DNA from: Butyricicoccus sp. | GTDB taxonomy: Bacteria; Bacillota; Clostridia; Oscillospirales; Butyricicoccaceae | Assembly: GCA_020025755.1 (NCBI GenBank) | Contig: JAHHRO010000044.1 | Location: 1 to 15,561 of the forward strand | Direction: 5' to 3' | DNA: 15,561 nt | Shown here: positions 1 to 7,801 of the stretch, in pieces | How the letters are laid out: each line of letters starts with the position of its first letter | How positions within the stretch are numbered: the stretch's first letter is position 1 | Program-made: the position numbers and the translations under genes | The notes under the pieces: generated by a model | Database searches by the model: none | What the model saw: only the letters and a program-made list of their open reading frames with translations | Told to the model about the DNA's origin: nothing

Positions 1-7
1 ATAAAAA

Positions 8-34
8 AAAGCTGTCCCAAAATGGGACAGCTTT
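8..34 (-). terminator. Intrinsic terminator of the glycolytic operon
   Basis: A perfect 12-bp stem (AAAGCTGTCCCA against TGGGACAGCTTT) with a 3-base loop. Read on the minus strand it is followed by a run of eight T residues (positions 10 down to 3; the first three lie in the 3' arm). It lies 8 bases after the eno stop codon, so it should end the pgk-tpiA-gpmI-eno transcript. Confidence 0.93.
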
Positions 35-42
35 CAAAATGC

Positions 43-1353
43 TTACTTGAGGTTGAACCAAGCAGCACGACCCGGGTAGGTTGCGATCTCGCCCAGCTCT
101 TCCTCGATGCGGAGCAGCTGATTGTACTTTGCAACACGGTCGGTACGGGACGGTGCACCAGTCTTGATCTGGCCAGCGTTCAGTGCAACTGCGATGTCAG
201 CAATGGTGGTGTCGTCGGTCTCGCCGGAACGGTGAGAAACAACAGCGGTGTAACCAGCGCGGTTTGCCATCTGGATCGCATCCAGAGTCTCGGTCAGAGA
301 ACCGATCTGGTTTACCTTGATCAGGATGGAGTTTGCCACGCCCATGTCAATGCCCTTCTTCAGACGCTGGGTGTTGGTTACAAACAGGTCATCACCAACC
401 AGCTGGATCTTGTCGCCAAGAGCCTTGGTCAGCATATCCCAGCCTTCCCAATCTTCCTCAGCCATACCGTCTTCGAGGGAGATGATCGGGTACTTGTCAA
501 CGAAGCCCTTCCACATCTTAACCAGCTGCTGGCGAGTCATCTTCTTGCCAGACTTCGGCTGGATGTAGCAATCTTCCTCTTCGTTCCACCACTCGGAAGA
601 AGCAGCGTCGATTGCGATCATGAAGTCCTCGCCCGGCTTGTAGCCAGCTTCTTCAACAGCCTGAACGATAACCTTCAGTGCATCCTCATCCTTCTTGAGG
701 TTCGGTGCATAGCCGCCTTCATCGCCAACACCAGCAGCCGGAGTACCGTTCTCCTTCAGGGTCTTCTTCAGGGTGTGGAATACCTCAGCGCAGCGGCGCA
801 GAGCCTCACGGAAGGAAGGAGCAGAAACAGGCATGATCATGAATTCCTGGATCTCAACGTTATTGGTTGCATGTGCACCACCGTTGAGGATGTTCATCAT
901 CGGAACCGGCAGAGCCTTTGCGTTGCAGCCGCCGATGTAGTTGTAGAGCGGCAGACCCATAGCCTCAGCTGCTGCCTTTGCAACTGCCAGAGATACGCCC
1001 AGAATTGCATTTGCGCCCAGCTTGGTCTTGTTCGGGGTACCGTCCAGATCGATCATAGCCTTGTCGATTGCCTGCTGATCCAGTGCGTTCATGCCGATGA
1101 TCTCTTCAGCGATCTCGCCGTTTACAGCGTCAACAGCCTTCAGGACGCCCTTGCCCAGGTAACGATCCTTATCGCCGTCACGCAGCTCGCAAGCCTCGAA
1201 GATACCGGTGGAAGCACCGGACGGAACAGCTGCACGGCCCATAAATGCGCCGGTATCAGCCTCTACATATACTTCAACCTCAACGGTCGGATTGCCACGG
1301 GAGTCCAGGATCTCGCGGCCGATTACGTCAACAATTTCGATGTAACCCTTCAT
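43..1353 (-). CDS. eno: Enolase (phosphopyruvate hydratase)
   Basis: Enolase interconverts 2-phosphoglycerate and phosphoenolpyruvate in the cytosol and is usually Mg-dependent. The 436-residue protein is full length for the family. Near the N terminus it has SRGNPTVEVEV and the flexible-loop segment VPSGASTG. Further on are the catalytic-Glu segment GDEGGYAPN, the metal-ligand segments AIDAASSEWW, SLEDGM and GDDLF, the catalytic-Lys segment ILIKVNQIGSLTET, and the SHRSGETDDT loop. I chose the ATG at 1353 because AAGGAGT lies 7 bases upstream; a GTG in frame at 1362 overlaps that site and cannot use it. It is the last gene of the glycolytic operon, 54 bases after gpmI, with a terminator just beyond its stop. 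No motif is missing or altered that I can see. Confidence 0.98.
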   Translation of the reverse strand: MKGYIEIVDVIGREILDSRGNPTVEVEVYVEADTGAFMGRAAVPSGASTGIFEACELRDGDKDRYLGKGVLKAVDAVNGEIAEEIIGMNALDQQAIDKAMIDLDGTPNKTKLGANAILGVSLAVAKAAAEAMGLPLYNYIGGCNAKALPVPMMNILNGGAHATNNVEIQEFMIMPVSAPSFREALRRCAEVFHTLKKTLKENGTPAAGVGDEGGYAPNLKKDEDALKVIVQAVEEAGYKPGEDFMIAIDAASSEWWNEEEDCYIQPKSGKKMTRQQLVKMWKGFVDKYPIISLEDGMAEEDWEGWDMLTKALGDKIQLVGDDLFVTNTQRLKKGIDMGVANSILIKVNQIGSLTETLDAIQMANRAGYTAVVSHRSGETDDTTIADIAVALNAGQIKTGAPSRTDRVAKYNQLLRIEEELGEIATYPGRAAWFNLK

Positions 1354-1360
1354 AGTAAAC

Positions 1361-1367
1361 ACTCCTT
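1361..1367 (-). promoter_or_regulatory. Ribosome binding site deciding the eno start
   Basis: AAGGAGT on the minus strand, 7 bases before the ATG at 1353. It overlaps the upstream in-frame GTG (1362), which rules out the longer reading with three extra residues. Confidence 0.85.
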
Positions 1368-1407
1368 AAAAATTTTGGTTGTATTCTAAAAATATACTAC
1401 CCGATAA

Positions 1408-2997
1408 TTATTTTACCAGCAGGCTGTGACCTGTCATCTCAGCCGGCTGCTCCAGCCCCAGCAGATCCAGCATGGTCGGTGCAAGGTCTGCCAGAACACC
1501 GCCCTCAGCGAGTGCCTTGACACTGCTGTCGCGACCCACCAGAGCCAGCGGAACCGGATTGGTGCTGTGTGCCGTGAACGGAGACTTGCCATCTGCTTCC
1601 AGCATCTGATCTGCATTGCCATGGTCTGCTGTGATGAGTGCGCAGCCACCGTGTGCAGTGATCGCATCCAGTACGCGGCCAACACAGGTATCAACGGTCT
1701 CAACTGCCTTGACAGCGGCCGGAATGATGCCGGTATGTCCAACCATATCGCAGTTTGCGAAGTTCAGGACGATGACATCATACTTATCTGCATCGATGCG
1801 CTTTACGACCTCATCGGTCACCTCAACTGCGGACATTTCCGGTTTGAGGTCATAGGTTGCAACGGAAGGCGACTTGATGAGTGCGCGCTCCTCGTTCTTG
1901 TACTCCTTCTCAACGCCGCCGTTGAAGAAGAAAGTAACATGTGCATACTTCTCAGTCTCTGCAATGCGCAGCTGAGTCAGACCCTTTTCTGCGATATACT
2001 CACCGAATGTGTTGGTCAGCGACTGCGGCTTGAACGCAACGCTCACGTTCGGCATGGTTGCATCATACTGGGTCATGCACACAAATTTAATCGGCAGATT
2101 GCCGTTCTCACGAGCAAAGCCATCAAATTCCGGATCGACCAGTGCACGGGTGATCTCACGCGCACGATCCGGACGGAAGTTTGCGAAAATAACAGCGTCA
2201 TCTCTCTGGATGGTTGCGCCTTCGGTCACAACGAACGGCTCGATGAACTCATCGGTCACGCCGTTGTCATAGGAAGTCTGGATGCTCTTGACAGCATCCG
2301 GACAGAGTGCGCCCTGACCGTAGACCATAGCGGCATAAGCACGCTCGAGGCGTTCCCAACGCTTGTCACGATCCATTGCATAGTAACGTCCAGAAACGGT
2401 CGCGATGCAGCCGATACCGAGTTCGTCCATCTTGTCCTGAATCTTCTGTACGAAGCCGGCACCAGAGGTCGGAGCGGTATCACGTCCATCCATGAAGCAG
2501 TGTACACAAACCTTGGTCAGGCCCTTGCGCTTTGCCATTTCCAGCAGCGCGCAGATATGATCGATGTGGGAATGTACGCCGCCATCGGACATCAGACCGA
2601 AGATATGCAGGGTGGAATTGAACCACTTGCACTGGTCAACAGCCTCTTTGAATGCTTCGTTTTCAAAGAATTCGCCGTCCTGAATGGACTTTGTAATGCG
2701 GGTCAACTCCTGATATACAATACGGCCTGCACCGATATTGGTGTGACCGACCTCAGAGTTGCCCATCTGGCCGTCCGGCAGACCAACATCCATGCCAGAT
2801 GCACCGATCAAGGTGTGTGGATGCTCACTGAATACGCGATCGAGCACCGGCTTTTTTGCCATTGCAATGGCATTGCCCTCGGTTTCCTTGCGATAGCCGA
2901 AACCGTCCAGAATAATGAGTGCCAGCGGCTGCTTGGTTGCGGTTTTCTTTGTGGAAGCGGCTGCTGTTGTCTTCTTGGTTGTTCTTTTGGTTGCCAT
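1408..2997 (-). CDS. gpmI: 2,3-bisphosphoglycerate-independent phosphoglycerate mutase
   Basis: GpmI interconverts 3- and 2-phosphoglycerate through a phosphoserine intermediate at a dinuclear metal site (usually Mn), in lower glycolysis. The 529-residue protein has the metal-binding ALIILDGFGYR segment (Asp31), the catalytic serine Ser81 in GQMGNSEVGHTNIGAGR, then FANCDMVGHTG and ITADHGNAD with C-terminal metal ligands. The oddity is the N terminus. Family members usually start a few residues before the LIILDGFG strand, but here about 22 extra residues come first. They are rich in Lys, Thr and Ala, have seven basic and no acidic residues, and lack any internal ATG, GTG or TTG. AAGGAG (3008-3013) lies 10 bases before the ATG, so the tail is very likely translated. 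It follows tpiA by 92 bases and precedes eno. Confidence 0.97.
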   Translation of the reverse strand: MATKRTTKKTTAAASTKKTATKQPLALIILDGFGYRKETEGNAIAMAKKPVLDRVFSEHPHTLIGASGMDVGLPDGQMGNSEVGHTNIGAGRIVYQELTRITKSIQDGEFFENEAFKEAVDQCKWFNSTLHIFGLMSDGGVHSHIDHICALLEMAKRKGLTKVCVHCFMDGRDTAPTSGAGFVQKIQDKMDELGIGCIATVSGRYYAMDRDKRWERLERAYAAMVYGQGALCPDAVKSIQTSYDNGVTDEFIEPFVVTEGATIQRDDAVIFANFRPDRAREITRALVDPEFDGFARENGNLPIKFVCMTQYDATMPNVSVAFKPQSLTNTFGEYIAEKGLTQLRIAETEKYAHVTFFFNGGVEKEYKNEERALIKSPSVATYDLKPEMSAVEVTDEVVKRIDADKYDVIVLNFANCDMVGHTGIIPAAVKAVETVDTCVGRVLDAITAHGGCALITADHGNADQMLEADGKSPFTAHSTNPVPLALVGRDSSVKALAEGGVLADLAPTMLDLLGLEQPAEMTGHSLLVK

Positions 2998-3024
2998 GAT
3001 CTTAATACTCCTTAGCTTACGAAA

Positions 3025-3049
3025 GGGACAACAGAATAGCCGTTGTCCC
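3025..3049 (-). other. Hairpin in the tpiA-gpmI gap
   Basis: An 8-bp perfect inverted repeat, GGGACAAC against GTTGTCCC, with a 9-base loop, between the tpiA stop and the gpmI ribosome site. The following minus-strand bases (TTTCG) are too poor in T for a proper terminator. It may tune processing or stability of the message; that is inference. Confidence 0.5.
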
Positions 3050-3089
3050 CCTCACAAATGTGCACGGGGAAAACACCCGCACGCGGAAA

Positions 3090-3860
3090 TTACTGATTTG
3101 CTGCCTCAACGATTGCTGCAAAGTCCGCAGACTTCAGAGAAGCACCGCCGATCAGACCGCCATCAACATCCGGCTGTGCAAGCAGCTCTGCCGCATTCTT
3201 TGCGTTCATGGAGCCGCCGTACTGGATGGTGATTGCGCGTGCTGCGCGTGCGCCATACAGCTCGCGCAGGCAGTCACGGATCGCAGCGCAAACCTCGCCA
3301 GCCTGCTCAGAAGTAGCAGTCTTGCCGGTACCGATCGCCCAGATCGGCTCGTAAGCGATCACGACCTTCTTGATATCCTCTACTGCAACGCCCTGCAGAG
3401 CGACCTTGATCTGCTTGCGCACAACTTCGGTGGTAACATCCTGCTCACGCTCAGCGAGGGACTCGCCTACACACAGGATCGGACGCAGACCGTTTTCGAT
3501 CGCAGCCTTGACCTTCTTGTTGCAGGTCTCATCGGTCTCATTGAAGTACTGGCGGCGCTCAGAGTGGCCAACGATGACATACTTAACGCCCAATTCCTTC
3601 AGCATATCAGCAGAAATCTCGCCGGTAAATGCGCCGGACTTCTCGAAATGCATGTTCTCAGCACCGATCGCGATCTTAGAGCCCTTTGCAGCCTTAACAG
3701 CAGCCTGAATATCGGTGAACGGTACGCACAGTACCATTTCGCACCACTTGGTCTTGCACAAAAGCTGCTTCATCTCTTCGACCAGAGCCTTTGCCTCGCT
3801 TGGTGTCTTGTTCATCTTCCAGTTGCCGGCGATGATCGTCTTGCGATATCTGCGATTCAT
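3090..3860 (-). CDS. tpiA: Triosephosphate isomerase
   Basis: TpiA interconverts dihydroxyacetone phosphate and glyceraldehyde 3-phosphate in the cytosol. The 256-residue length is normal. The catalytic residues are all visible: Lys15 in GNWKMN, His99 in YVIVGHSERR and Glu171 in AYEPIWAIGTG. The phosphate-binding IQYGGSMN and GGLIGGASL segments follow. The ATG at 3860 has AAAGGGG 10 bases upstream (3871-3877). It lies 125 bases after pgk and 92 before gpmI on the same strand, as in the Bacillus order pgk-tpi-pgm-eno. Nothing in the coding sequence looks unusual. Confidence 0.98.
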   Translation of the reverse strand: MNRRYRKTIIAGNWKMNKTPSEAKALVEEMKQLLCKTKWCEMVLCVPFTDIQAAVKAAKGSKIAIGAENMHFEKSGAFTGEISADMLKELGVKYVIVGHSERRQYFNETDETCNKKVKAAIENGLRPILCVGESLAEREQDVTTEVVRKQIKVALQGVAVEDIKKVVIAYEPIWAIGTGKTATSEQAGEVCAAIRDCLRELYGARAARAITIQYGGSMNAKNAAELLAQPDVDGGLIGGASLKSADFAAIVEAANQ

Positions 3861-3946
3861 TGTTTAAATACCCCTTTCAACACCCACGGGCGGTTTCTTT
3901 GCCTGCGCGCGCGGATGGCATACAATAAACTAGGATTTTATGTAAA

Positions 3947-3971
3947 CGCGGGGCGAGGAACCCGTCCCGCG
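3947..3971 (-). other. GC-rich hairpin in the pgk-tpiA gap
   Basis: A 9-bp stem (CGCGGGGCG with CGTCCCGCG, one G-T pair) and a 7-base loop, 14 bases after the pgk stop. On the minus strand it is followed by TTTACATAAAA, only weakly T-rich, so at most a leaky terminator or a 3'-end stabiliser within the operon. The same TTTACA could be the -35 of a weak internal promoter for tpiA, but I find no convincing -10. Confidence 0.5.
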
Positions 3972-3985
3972 CATACGAACGAAAA

Positions 3986-5176
3986 TTACTTGTCCTCGAG
4001 GCAAGCGATACCCGGCAGCTCCAGACCCTCAAGGAACTCCAGAGAAGCACCGCCGCCAGTAGAAATGTGGCTCATTTCAGCCGCATAGCCCAGCTTTTCA
4101 ACAGCCGCTGCGGAGTCGCCGCCGCCAATGATGGAAACAGCCTTGGATTCAGCGATCGCCTTTGCAACAGCCTTGGTACCAACAGCGAATGCATCGAACT
4201 CGAATACGCCCATCGGTCCGTTCCAAACAACGGTACCAGCGTCCTTAACAGCCTCAGAGAACAGCTCGATGGTCTTCGGTCCGATATCCAGACCCATCAT
4301 GTCTGCCGGCAGTGCGCCTGCATCGTATACGACCGGAGTTGCATCTGCTGCAAAGCGGTCAGCGCATACGGTATCGACTGGCAGCAGCAGCTTAACGCCC
4401 TTTGCCTCAGCCTTTGCCATCAGATCCTTTGCCAGATCGAGCTTGTCAGCCTCGCACAGAGAGGTGCCGATCTCCTTGCCCATTGCCTTCATGAAGGTGT
4501 AGGACATACCACCGCCGATGATGATGGTATCGCACTTCTCGATCAGGTTGTTGATCACGCCGATCTTGTCGGAAACCTTTGCGCCGCCCAGAATTGCAAC
4601 GAACGGACGCACCGGATTTGCCAGTGCCTTGCCCATGATGGAGATTTCCTTGTTGATCAGGAAGCCGCAGACTGCCGGCAGGTAATCTGCAATACCAGCG
4701 GTGGTTGCATGTGCACGGTGTGCGGTGCCGAATGCGTCATTTACATAGATCTCAGCCATATCTGCGAGTTCCTTCGCAAATGCAGCGTCGTTCTTTTCCT
4801 CTTCCTTGTGGAAACGTACATTTTCCAGCAGCATTGCCTCGCCGCACTTCAGCTCAGAAGCGAGCTTCTTTGCGTCTTCTCCGATCACATCCTGTGCCAG
4901 CTTTACTTCCTGACCGAGCAGTTCTGTCAGGCGTGCTGCAACCGGTGCCAGAGAATACTTCATCTTGAACTCACCCTTCGGGCGACCCAGATGAGAGCAC
5001 AGAATCACTGCTGCATTATGCTCAAGCAGGTACTTGATGGTCGGCAGCGCAGCAACGATACGCTTGTCGTCGGTGATTGCGCCATTCTCGTCCTGTGGTA
5101 CATTGAAGTCACAACGAACGATAACCTTCTTACCAGAAACGTCAATATCCTCTACGCTCTTCTTGTTGTAATCCAT
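3986..5176 (-). CDS. pgk: Phosphoglycerate kinase
   Basis: PGK transfers the acyl phosphate of 1,3-bisphosphoglycerate to ADP, an ATP-forming step of glycolysis. The 396-residue protein is full length. In order it has the N-terminal substrate-binding VIVRCDFNVP, SHLGRPKG, the hinge and nucleotide-domain segment PFVAILGGAKVSDKIGVI, then GGGMSYTF, GPMGVFE and the phosphate-binding GGGDSAAAVE. The reading frame stays open further upstream to 5278, but AAGGAGA (5184-5190) is 7 bases before the ATG at 5176, and the upstream part is leader RNA. First gene of the glycolytic operon, behind its own promoter; gapA and cggR are not adjacent. Confidence 0.98.
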   Translation of the reverse strand: MDYNKKSVEDIDVSGKKVIVRCDFNVPQDENGAITDDKRIVAALPTIKYLLEHNAAVILCSHLGRPKGEFKMKYSLAPVAARLTELLGQEVKLAQDVIGEDAKKLASELKCGEAMLLENVRFHKEEEKNDAAFAKELADMAEIYVNDAFGTAHRAHATTAGIADYLPAVCGFLINKEISIMGKALANPVRPFVAILGGAKVSDKIGVINNLIEKCDTIIIGGGMSYTFMKAMGKEIGTSLCEADKLDLAKDLMAKAEAKGVKLLLPVDTVCADRFAADATPVVYDAGALPADMMGLDIGPKTIELFSEAVKDAGTVVWNGPMGVFEFDAFAVGTKAVAKAIAESKAVSIIGGGDSAAAVEKLGYAAEMSHISTGGGASLEFLEGLELPGIACLEDK

Positions 5177-5183
5177 AACAGCA

Positions 5184-5190
5184 TCTCCTT
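5184..5190 (-). promoter_or_regulatory. Ribosome binding site deciding the pgk start
   Basis: AAGGAGA on the minus strand, 7 bases before the ATG at 5176. It sets the N terminus at MDYNKKSVED and excludes the in-frame extension upstream. Confidence 0.85.
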
Positions 5191-5284
5191 TTATATAGAT
5201 GAAAAATATAGACCGATGAACAGAAATATCGTGGATTCCTGGCATGAACCCTGCTGTTTTCCAGGTTCCCACTACCAAGACAAA

Positions 5285-5313
5285 ATTATACTTGGTTTTG
5301 GGTCAGGTTTCAA
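5285..5313 (-). promoter_or_regulatory. Sigma-A-type promoter of the glycolytic operon
   Basis: On the minus strand, TTGAAA (5313-5308), a 17-base spacer and a perfect TATAAT (5290-5285). Transcription should start near 5278, giving an untranslated leader of about 100 bases before pgk. Confidence 0.85.
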
Positions 5314-5317
5314 TAGA

Positions 5318-5348
5318 AATCAGAAAAAAAGTGTGATTTTTTCTGATT
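5318..5348 (-). terminator. AT-rich terminator-like hairpin after degV
   Basis: A perfect 12-bp stem (AATCAGAAAAAA against TTTTTTCTGATT) with a 7-base loop, containing T runs in both directions. It lies between degV and the pgk promoter, about 80 bases past the degV stop, and is the only plausible end for that transcript. The stem is A/T-rich, so strength is uncertain. Confidence 0.45.
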
Positions 5349-5428
5349 CTTTACAACTTTCCTATGGGATGACTCCGGAACTGCTCGGAAATATGCTAAG
5401 AGTTCCCCAACATACGCCTTCGGTCTTG

Positions 5429-6310
5429 TTATTCGATCGGACGCTGCTCACCATGATATGCAACGGCAAATGCCTGCGGACCTGTATTGGTGATGACCGA
5501 AATGCCGATCGGACGGCACTCTACTGCGGCAAAGCCGATCTGCTCTCTGAGTGCCTGCTCCACTTCATTCAGCTTTTCAGGCGCGATCTTGCCATAGAGC
5601 AAAATCGCTGTCTGCTTTTCCGGATGCAGCACGCGTTTTTTGACCTGCTCAAGCACCTTGGGAATGAGATTCTTCTCACCGCGTGCCTTATCGATCACCT
5701 GAACACTTCCGGCTGCAACCAAGCTGATCGGCTTGAGTCCCAGTGCTTCGCCAACGAATGCCGCACCACCCGAAATACGACCGGACTTTTTGAGGTGCTT
5801 AAGCGTATAGACCCCCATCACTGCCTCACAGCGTTTGAGACGGGCACGCGCGATATGTACAATATCTGCAAATGCATCGCCTGCATCGCGCATTTGGCAG
5901 GCACTCAAAACGACTTGTCCGTAAATATAGGTATAGGTTTCTGAATCGATCAGCTCGATCTGCATATCCGTTCCGTATTCCTCATAAAACATGGAACGGG
6001 CGATACAGCACGACTGATATCCGCCAGAGCCTGCCGCATTGATGATGATACCCAGTACATGTGTGCAGCCTGCGGCATGTGCCTTCTGATAGCAGGCCAT
6101 CACCTCCGTCGGTGTGATCTGTGCTGTGGTCGGGATCTCGTCCGATGCATCGAGCAGATCCCAGTACGCCTCCGGTGTCATGTCATAGAACTCAAGGAAG
6201 GTTTCTCCCTTGTGTGTGACTTTGACGGGGATCACATCGATTCCGTATTTCTGGGCTGCCTCCCGCGGAAGATCCGCAGCAGAATCGCAAAATATGTGAA
6301 TTTTTTCCAT
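5429..6310 (-). CDS. DegV family fatty-acid-binding protein
   Basis: DegV proteins bind a single fatty acid; those partnered with FakA (FakB) present it for phosphorylation. This 293-residue protein has the family N terminus HIFCDSAADLP, the PTTAQITPTE segment corresponding to the usual PTTSQPS ligand loop, NAAGSGGYQSC corresponding to the usual SGTYQSA, and a C-terminal ITNTGPQAFAVAYHG in place of the common GTHxGPGAxGxA. GGAGG (6316-6320) is well placed before the ATG at 6310. It follows trmL by 14 bases, so the two are cotranscribed. No FakA-like kinase is in the window, so whether this is a true FakB, and which lipid it carries, cannot be told. Confidence 0.9.
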   Translation of the reverse strand: MEKIHIFCDSAADLPREAAQKYGIDVIPVKVTHKGETFLEFYDMTPEAYWDLLDASDEIPTTAQITPTEVMACYQKAHAAGCTHVLGIIINAAGSGGYQSCCIARSMFYEEYGTDMQIELIDSETYTYIYGQVVLSACQMRDAGDAFADIVHIARARLKRCEAVMGVYTLKHLKKSGRISGGAAFVGEALGLKPISLVAAGSVQVIDKARGEKNLIPKVLEQVKKRVLHPEKQTAILLYGKIAPEKLNEVEQALREQIGFAAVECRPIGISVITNTGPQAFAVAYHGEQRPIE

Positions 6311-6324
6311 TTTTCCCTCCTGTA

Positions 6325-6825
6325 TCAGCGTGCCAGTCCCATCTCCCCAGGGAATTTGCCTGCTTCGGTGAGCCCTGCAAAATCCGTCTGCCGCAGTGCC
6401 TCAAACACCGTGACCGCTACCGCATTGGACAGGTTCATACTGCGTGCACCCTCTCGCATGGGGATCCGGATACAGCGTTCAGGATTTGCCATGAGCATGG
6501 ATTCGGGCAGTCCGCGTGTTTCCTTTCCGAACATCAGATAATCACCGTCCTGAAACTTGGGATCGGTATAGCACTGTGTCGCCTTGGTTGTCAGGTAAAA
6601 ATATCGTCCACCTGCATTTTTCTCAAAAAATTCCTCAATTCCGGCATAACGGCGCACATCCAGCAAATGCCAGTAATCCAGCCCTGCGCGCTTGAGCTGG
6701 CGATCATCGATCGAAAAGCCCAGCGGCTCCACAAGATGCAGGACAGCACCTGTCACCGCACAGGTTCGCGCAATATTCCCTGTGTTCTGTGGGATCTCCG
6801 GCTCAACTAAAACGATATGAAACAT
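6325..6825 (-). CDS. trmL: tRNA (cytidine/uridine-2'-O-)-methyltransferase TrmL
   Basis: TrmL uses S-adenosylmethionine to 2'-O-methylate the wobble base (position 34) of certain leucine tRNAs. The 166-residue protein is normal in length and consists of the SPOUT knot alone. It has the N-terminal VLVEPEIPQNTGNIARTC, the AdoMet-binding MFGKETRGLP and the knot segment RIPMREGARSMNLSNAVAV. A consensus promoter lies 32 bases upstream and AAGAGGC (6831-6837) precedes the ATG. It is the first gene of a two-gene unit with degV. The family is clear; target specificity is inferred from the TrmL-type motifs. Confidence 0.94.
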   Translation of the reverse strand: MFHIVLVEPEIPQNTGNIARTCAVTGAVLHLVEPLGFSIDDRQLKRAGLDYWHLLDVRRYAGIEEFFEKNAGGRYFYLTTKATQCYTDPKFQDGDYLMFGKETRGLPESMLMANPERCIRIPMREGARSMNLSNAVAVTVFEALRQTDFAGLTEAGKFPGEMGLAR

Positions 6826-6856
6826 AAAACGCCTCTTTACAGTTATTACACCCCTT

Positions 6857-6885
6857 ATTTTATGTGATTACGCACTGTTTTTCAA
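6857..6885 (-). promoter_or_regulatory. Sigma-A-type promoter of trmL-degV
   Basis: On the minus strand, TTGAAA (6885-6880), a 17-base spacer and TAAAAT (6862-6857). A start near 6850 would give a leader of about 25 bases before trmL. Confidence 0.8.
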
Positions 6886-6998
6886 GTATTTTATGTGTTT
6901 TTTGCAAAAAATATCCATCTTTTCACCATACAGTACAGGGATCGATTCCTCCAAGACTCAAAATCGGTGCATTTCAGGGAATGTGATCGGCGGATCGG

Positions 6999-7784
6999 TC
7001 AAAGCATCCTCTGCGGCCCTTTCGTGGTTCGTTTCCAAAGATACCGTTTCTGATACGCAAGTTCTGCATATCCGGTAAGTCTTCGATACAATGGCAGATT
7101 GTACATCCCACCGACTGCTCCTACGATGGGAAGCCCTTGGATAAACTTGGCTGTGAGCATCCCCTGTGCCAGACTTTCCGCCGCTTCCTGCTGCACCAGC
7201 TGCCTTTTCTCAGAAATAGGCTCTCCATTTATCAGCTGCTTTGCCAGCCGATCCAGACGCATTTGTCTTTCCTTTTCGGGGGTCGCTGCGCAGGAAAGCA
7301 GGAGAAGCAGATACACCCGCTCGTCCTCTGTGCGAATCTCCACACCATAAGAAAGTGCAATTTGATAGATTCCGCGCACCATCAGACCAAGAAAAATCGG
7401 GATATCGGGCAGTCCAATGCCCAGCACTCCCAGCACTGTCCCCTCTGCCAGTGCCGCTCCTGCCCCCTTTCGCCGGATCTGCCGTGCCTGCGTACCTGCT
7501 GCTCGAATCTGCTTTGCGTTCATCTTTGGATGCGGATTTTGGTTTTGTGCCTCAAACACCTTGCGGATCTTGTCCTCATTCATCCCACGCCGAATCAGTC
7601 CATCCCCTTTGTCCAGCACCAGCGCAAGCCCTTTTGCAAAAGCGATCGTGAGTGCCTCCTGTGCTTTCTCCGGGATCGAGATCTTTTCTGCCAGCCCTGA
7701 TCCGATCGCTGCTTTTTGCAAATATCTCTGCTCTTTTCGTTCGATCTTGCGCAGCGTTTTTTGTACTGCATCCTGTTGCTTCAT
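6999..7784 (-). CDS. EcsC family protein
   Basis: A 261-residue protein resembling the EcsC family, whose biochemical role is unknown; in Bacillus, EcsC is encoded with the EcsAB exporter, which is not present here. It begins with a charged, helical segment rich in Lys, Arg, Gln and Glu (residues 1-30). A hydrophobic stretch follows at about 109-148, with GTVLGVLGIGLPDIPIF as the family-like core, and a second Gly-rich hydrophobic stretch near 217-230 (QGLPIVGAVGGMYNL). It has no signal peptide. I chose the ATG at 7784 because GGAG (7792-7795) lies 7 bases upstream; the ATG at 7790 is only 1 base from it. The terminator of nrdG lies directly before this gene, so its promoter is not obvious. 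Confidence 0.78.
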   Translation of the reverse strand: MKQQDAVQKTLRKIERKEQRYLQKAAIGSGLAEKISIPEKAQEALTIAFAKGLALVLDKGDGLIRRGMNEDKIRKVFEAQNQNPHPKMNAKQIRAAGTQARQIRRKGAGAALAEGTVLGVLGIGLPDIPIFLGLMVRGIYQIALSYGVEIRTEDERVYLLLLLSCAATPEKERQMRLDRLAKQLINGEPISEKRQLVQQEAAESLAQGMLTAKFIQGLPIVGAVGGMYNLPLYRRLTGYAELAYQKRYLWKRTTKGPQRML

Positions 7785-7791
7785 ATCCATT

Positions 7792-7795
7792 CTCC
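7792..7795 (-). promoter_or_regulatory. Ribosome binding site deciding the ecsC-family start
   Basis: GGAG on the minus strand is 7 bases from the ATG at 7784 but only 1 base from the in-frame ATG at 7790, favouring the second codon as start. Confidence 0.65.
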
Positions 7796-7801
7796 GATAC
7801 C

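Noticed and set aside
22..1389. Long open frame on the plus strand opposite eno (455 codons), and similar long frames opposite gpmI, tpiA and pgk
   Set aside because: They mirror highly expressed genes with biased codons, encode Cys/Leu-rich sequence with no recognisable domain, and lack ribosome sites. The minus-strand proteins are certain.
5177..5278. N-terminal extension of pgk upstream of 5176
   Set aside because: It spans the leader RNA right after the promoter, while a strong ribosome site directs the ATG at 5176, which gives the normal family length.
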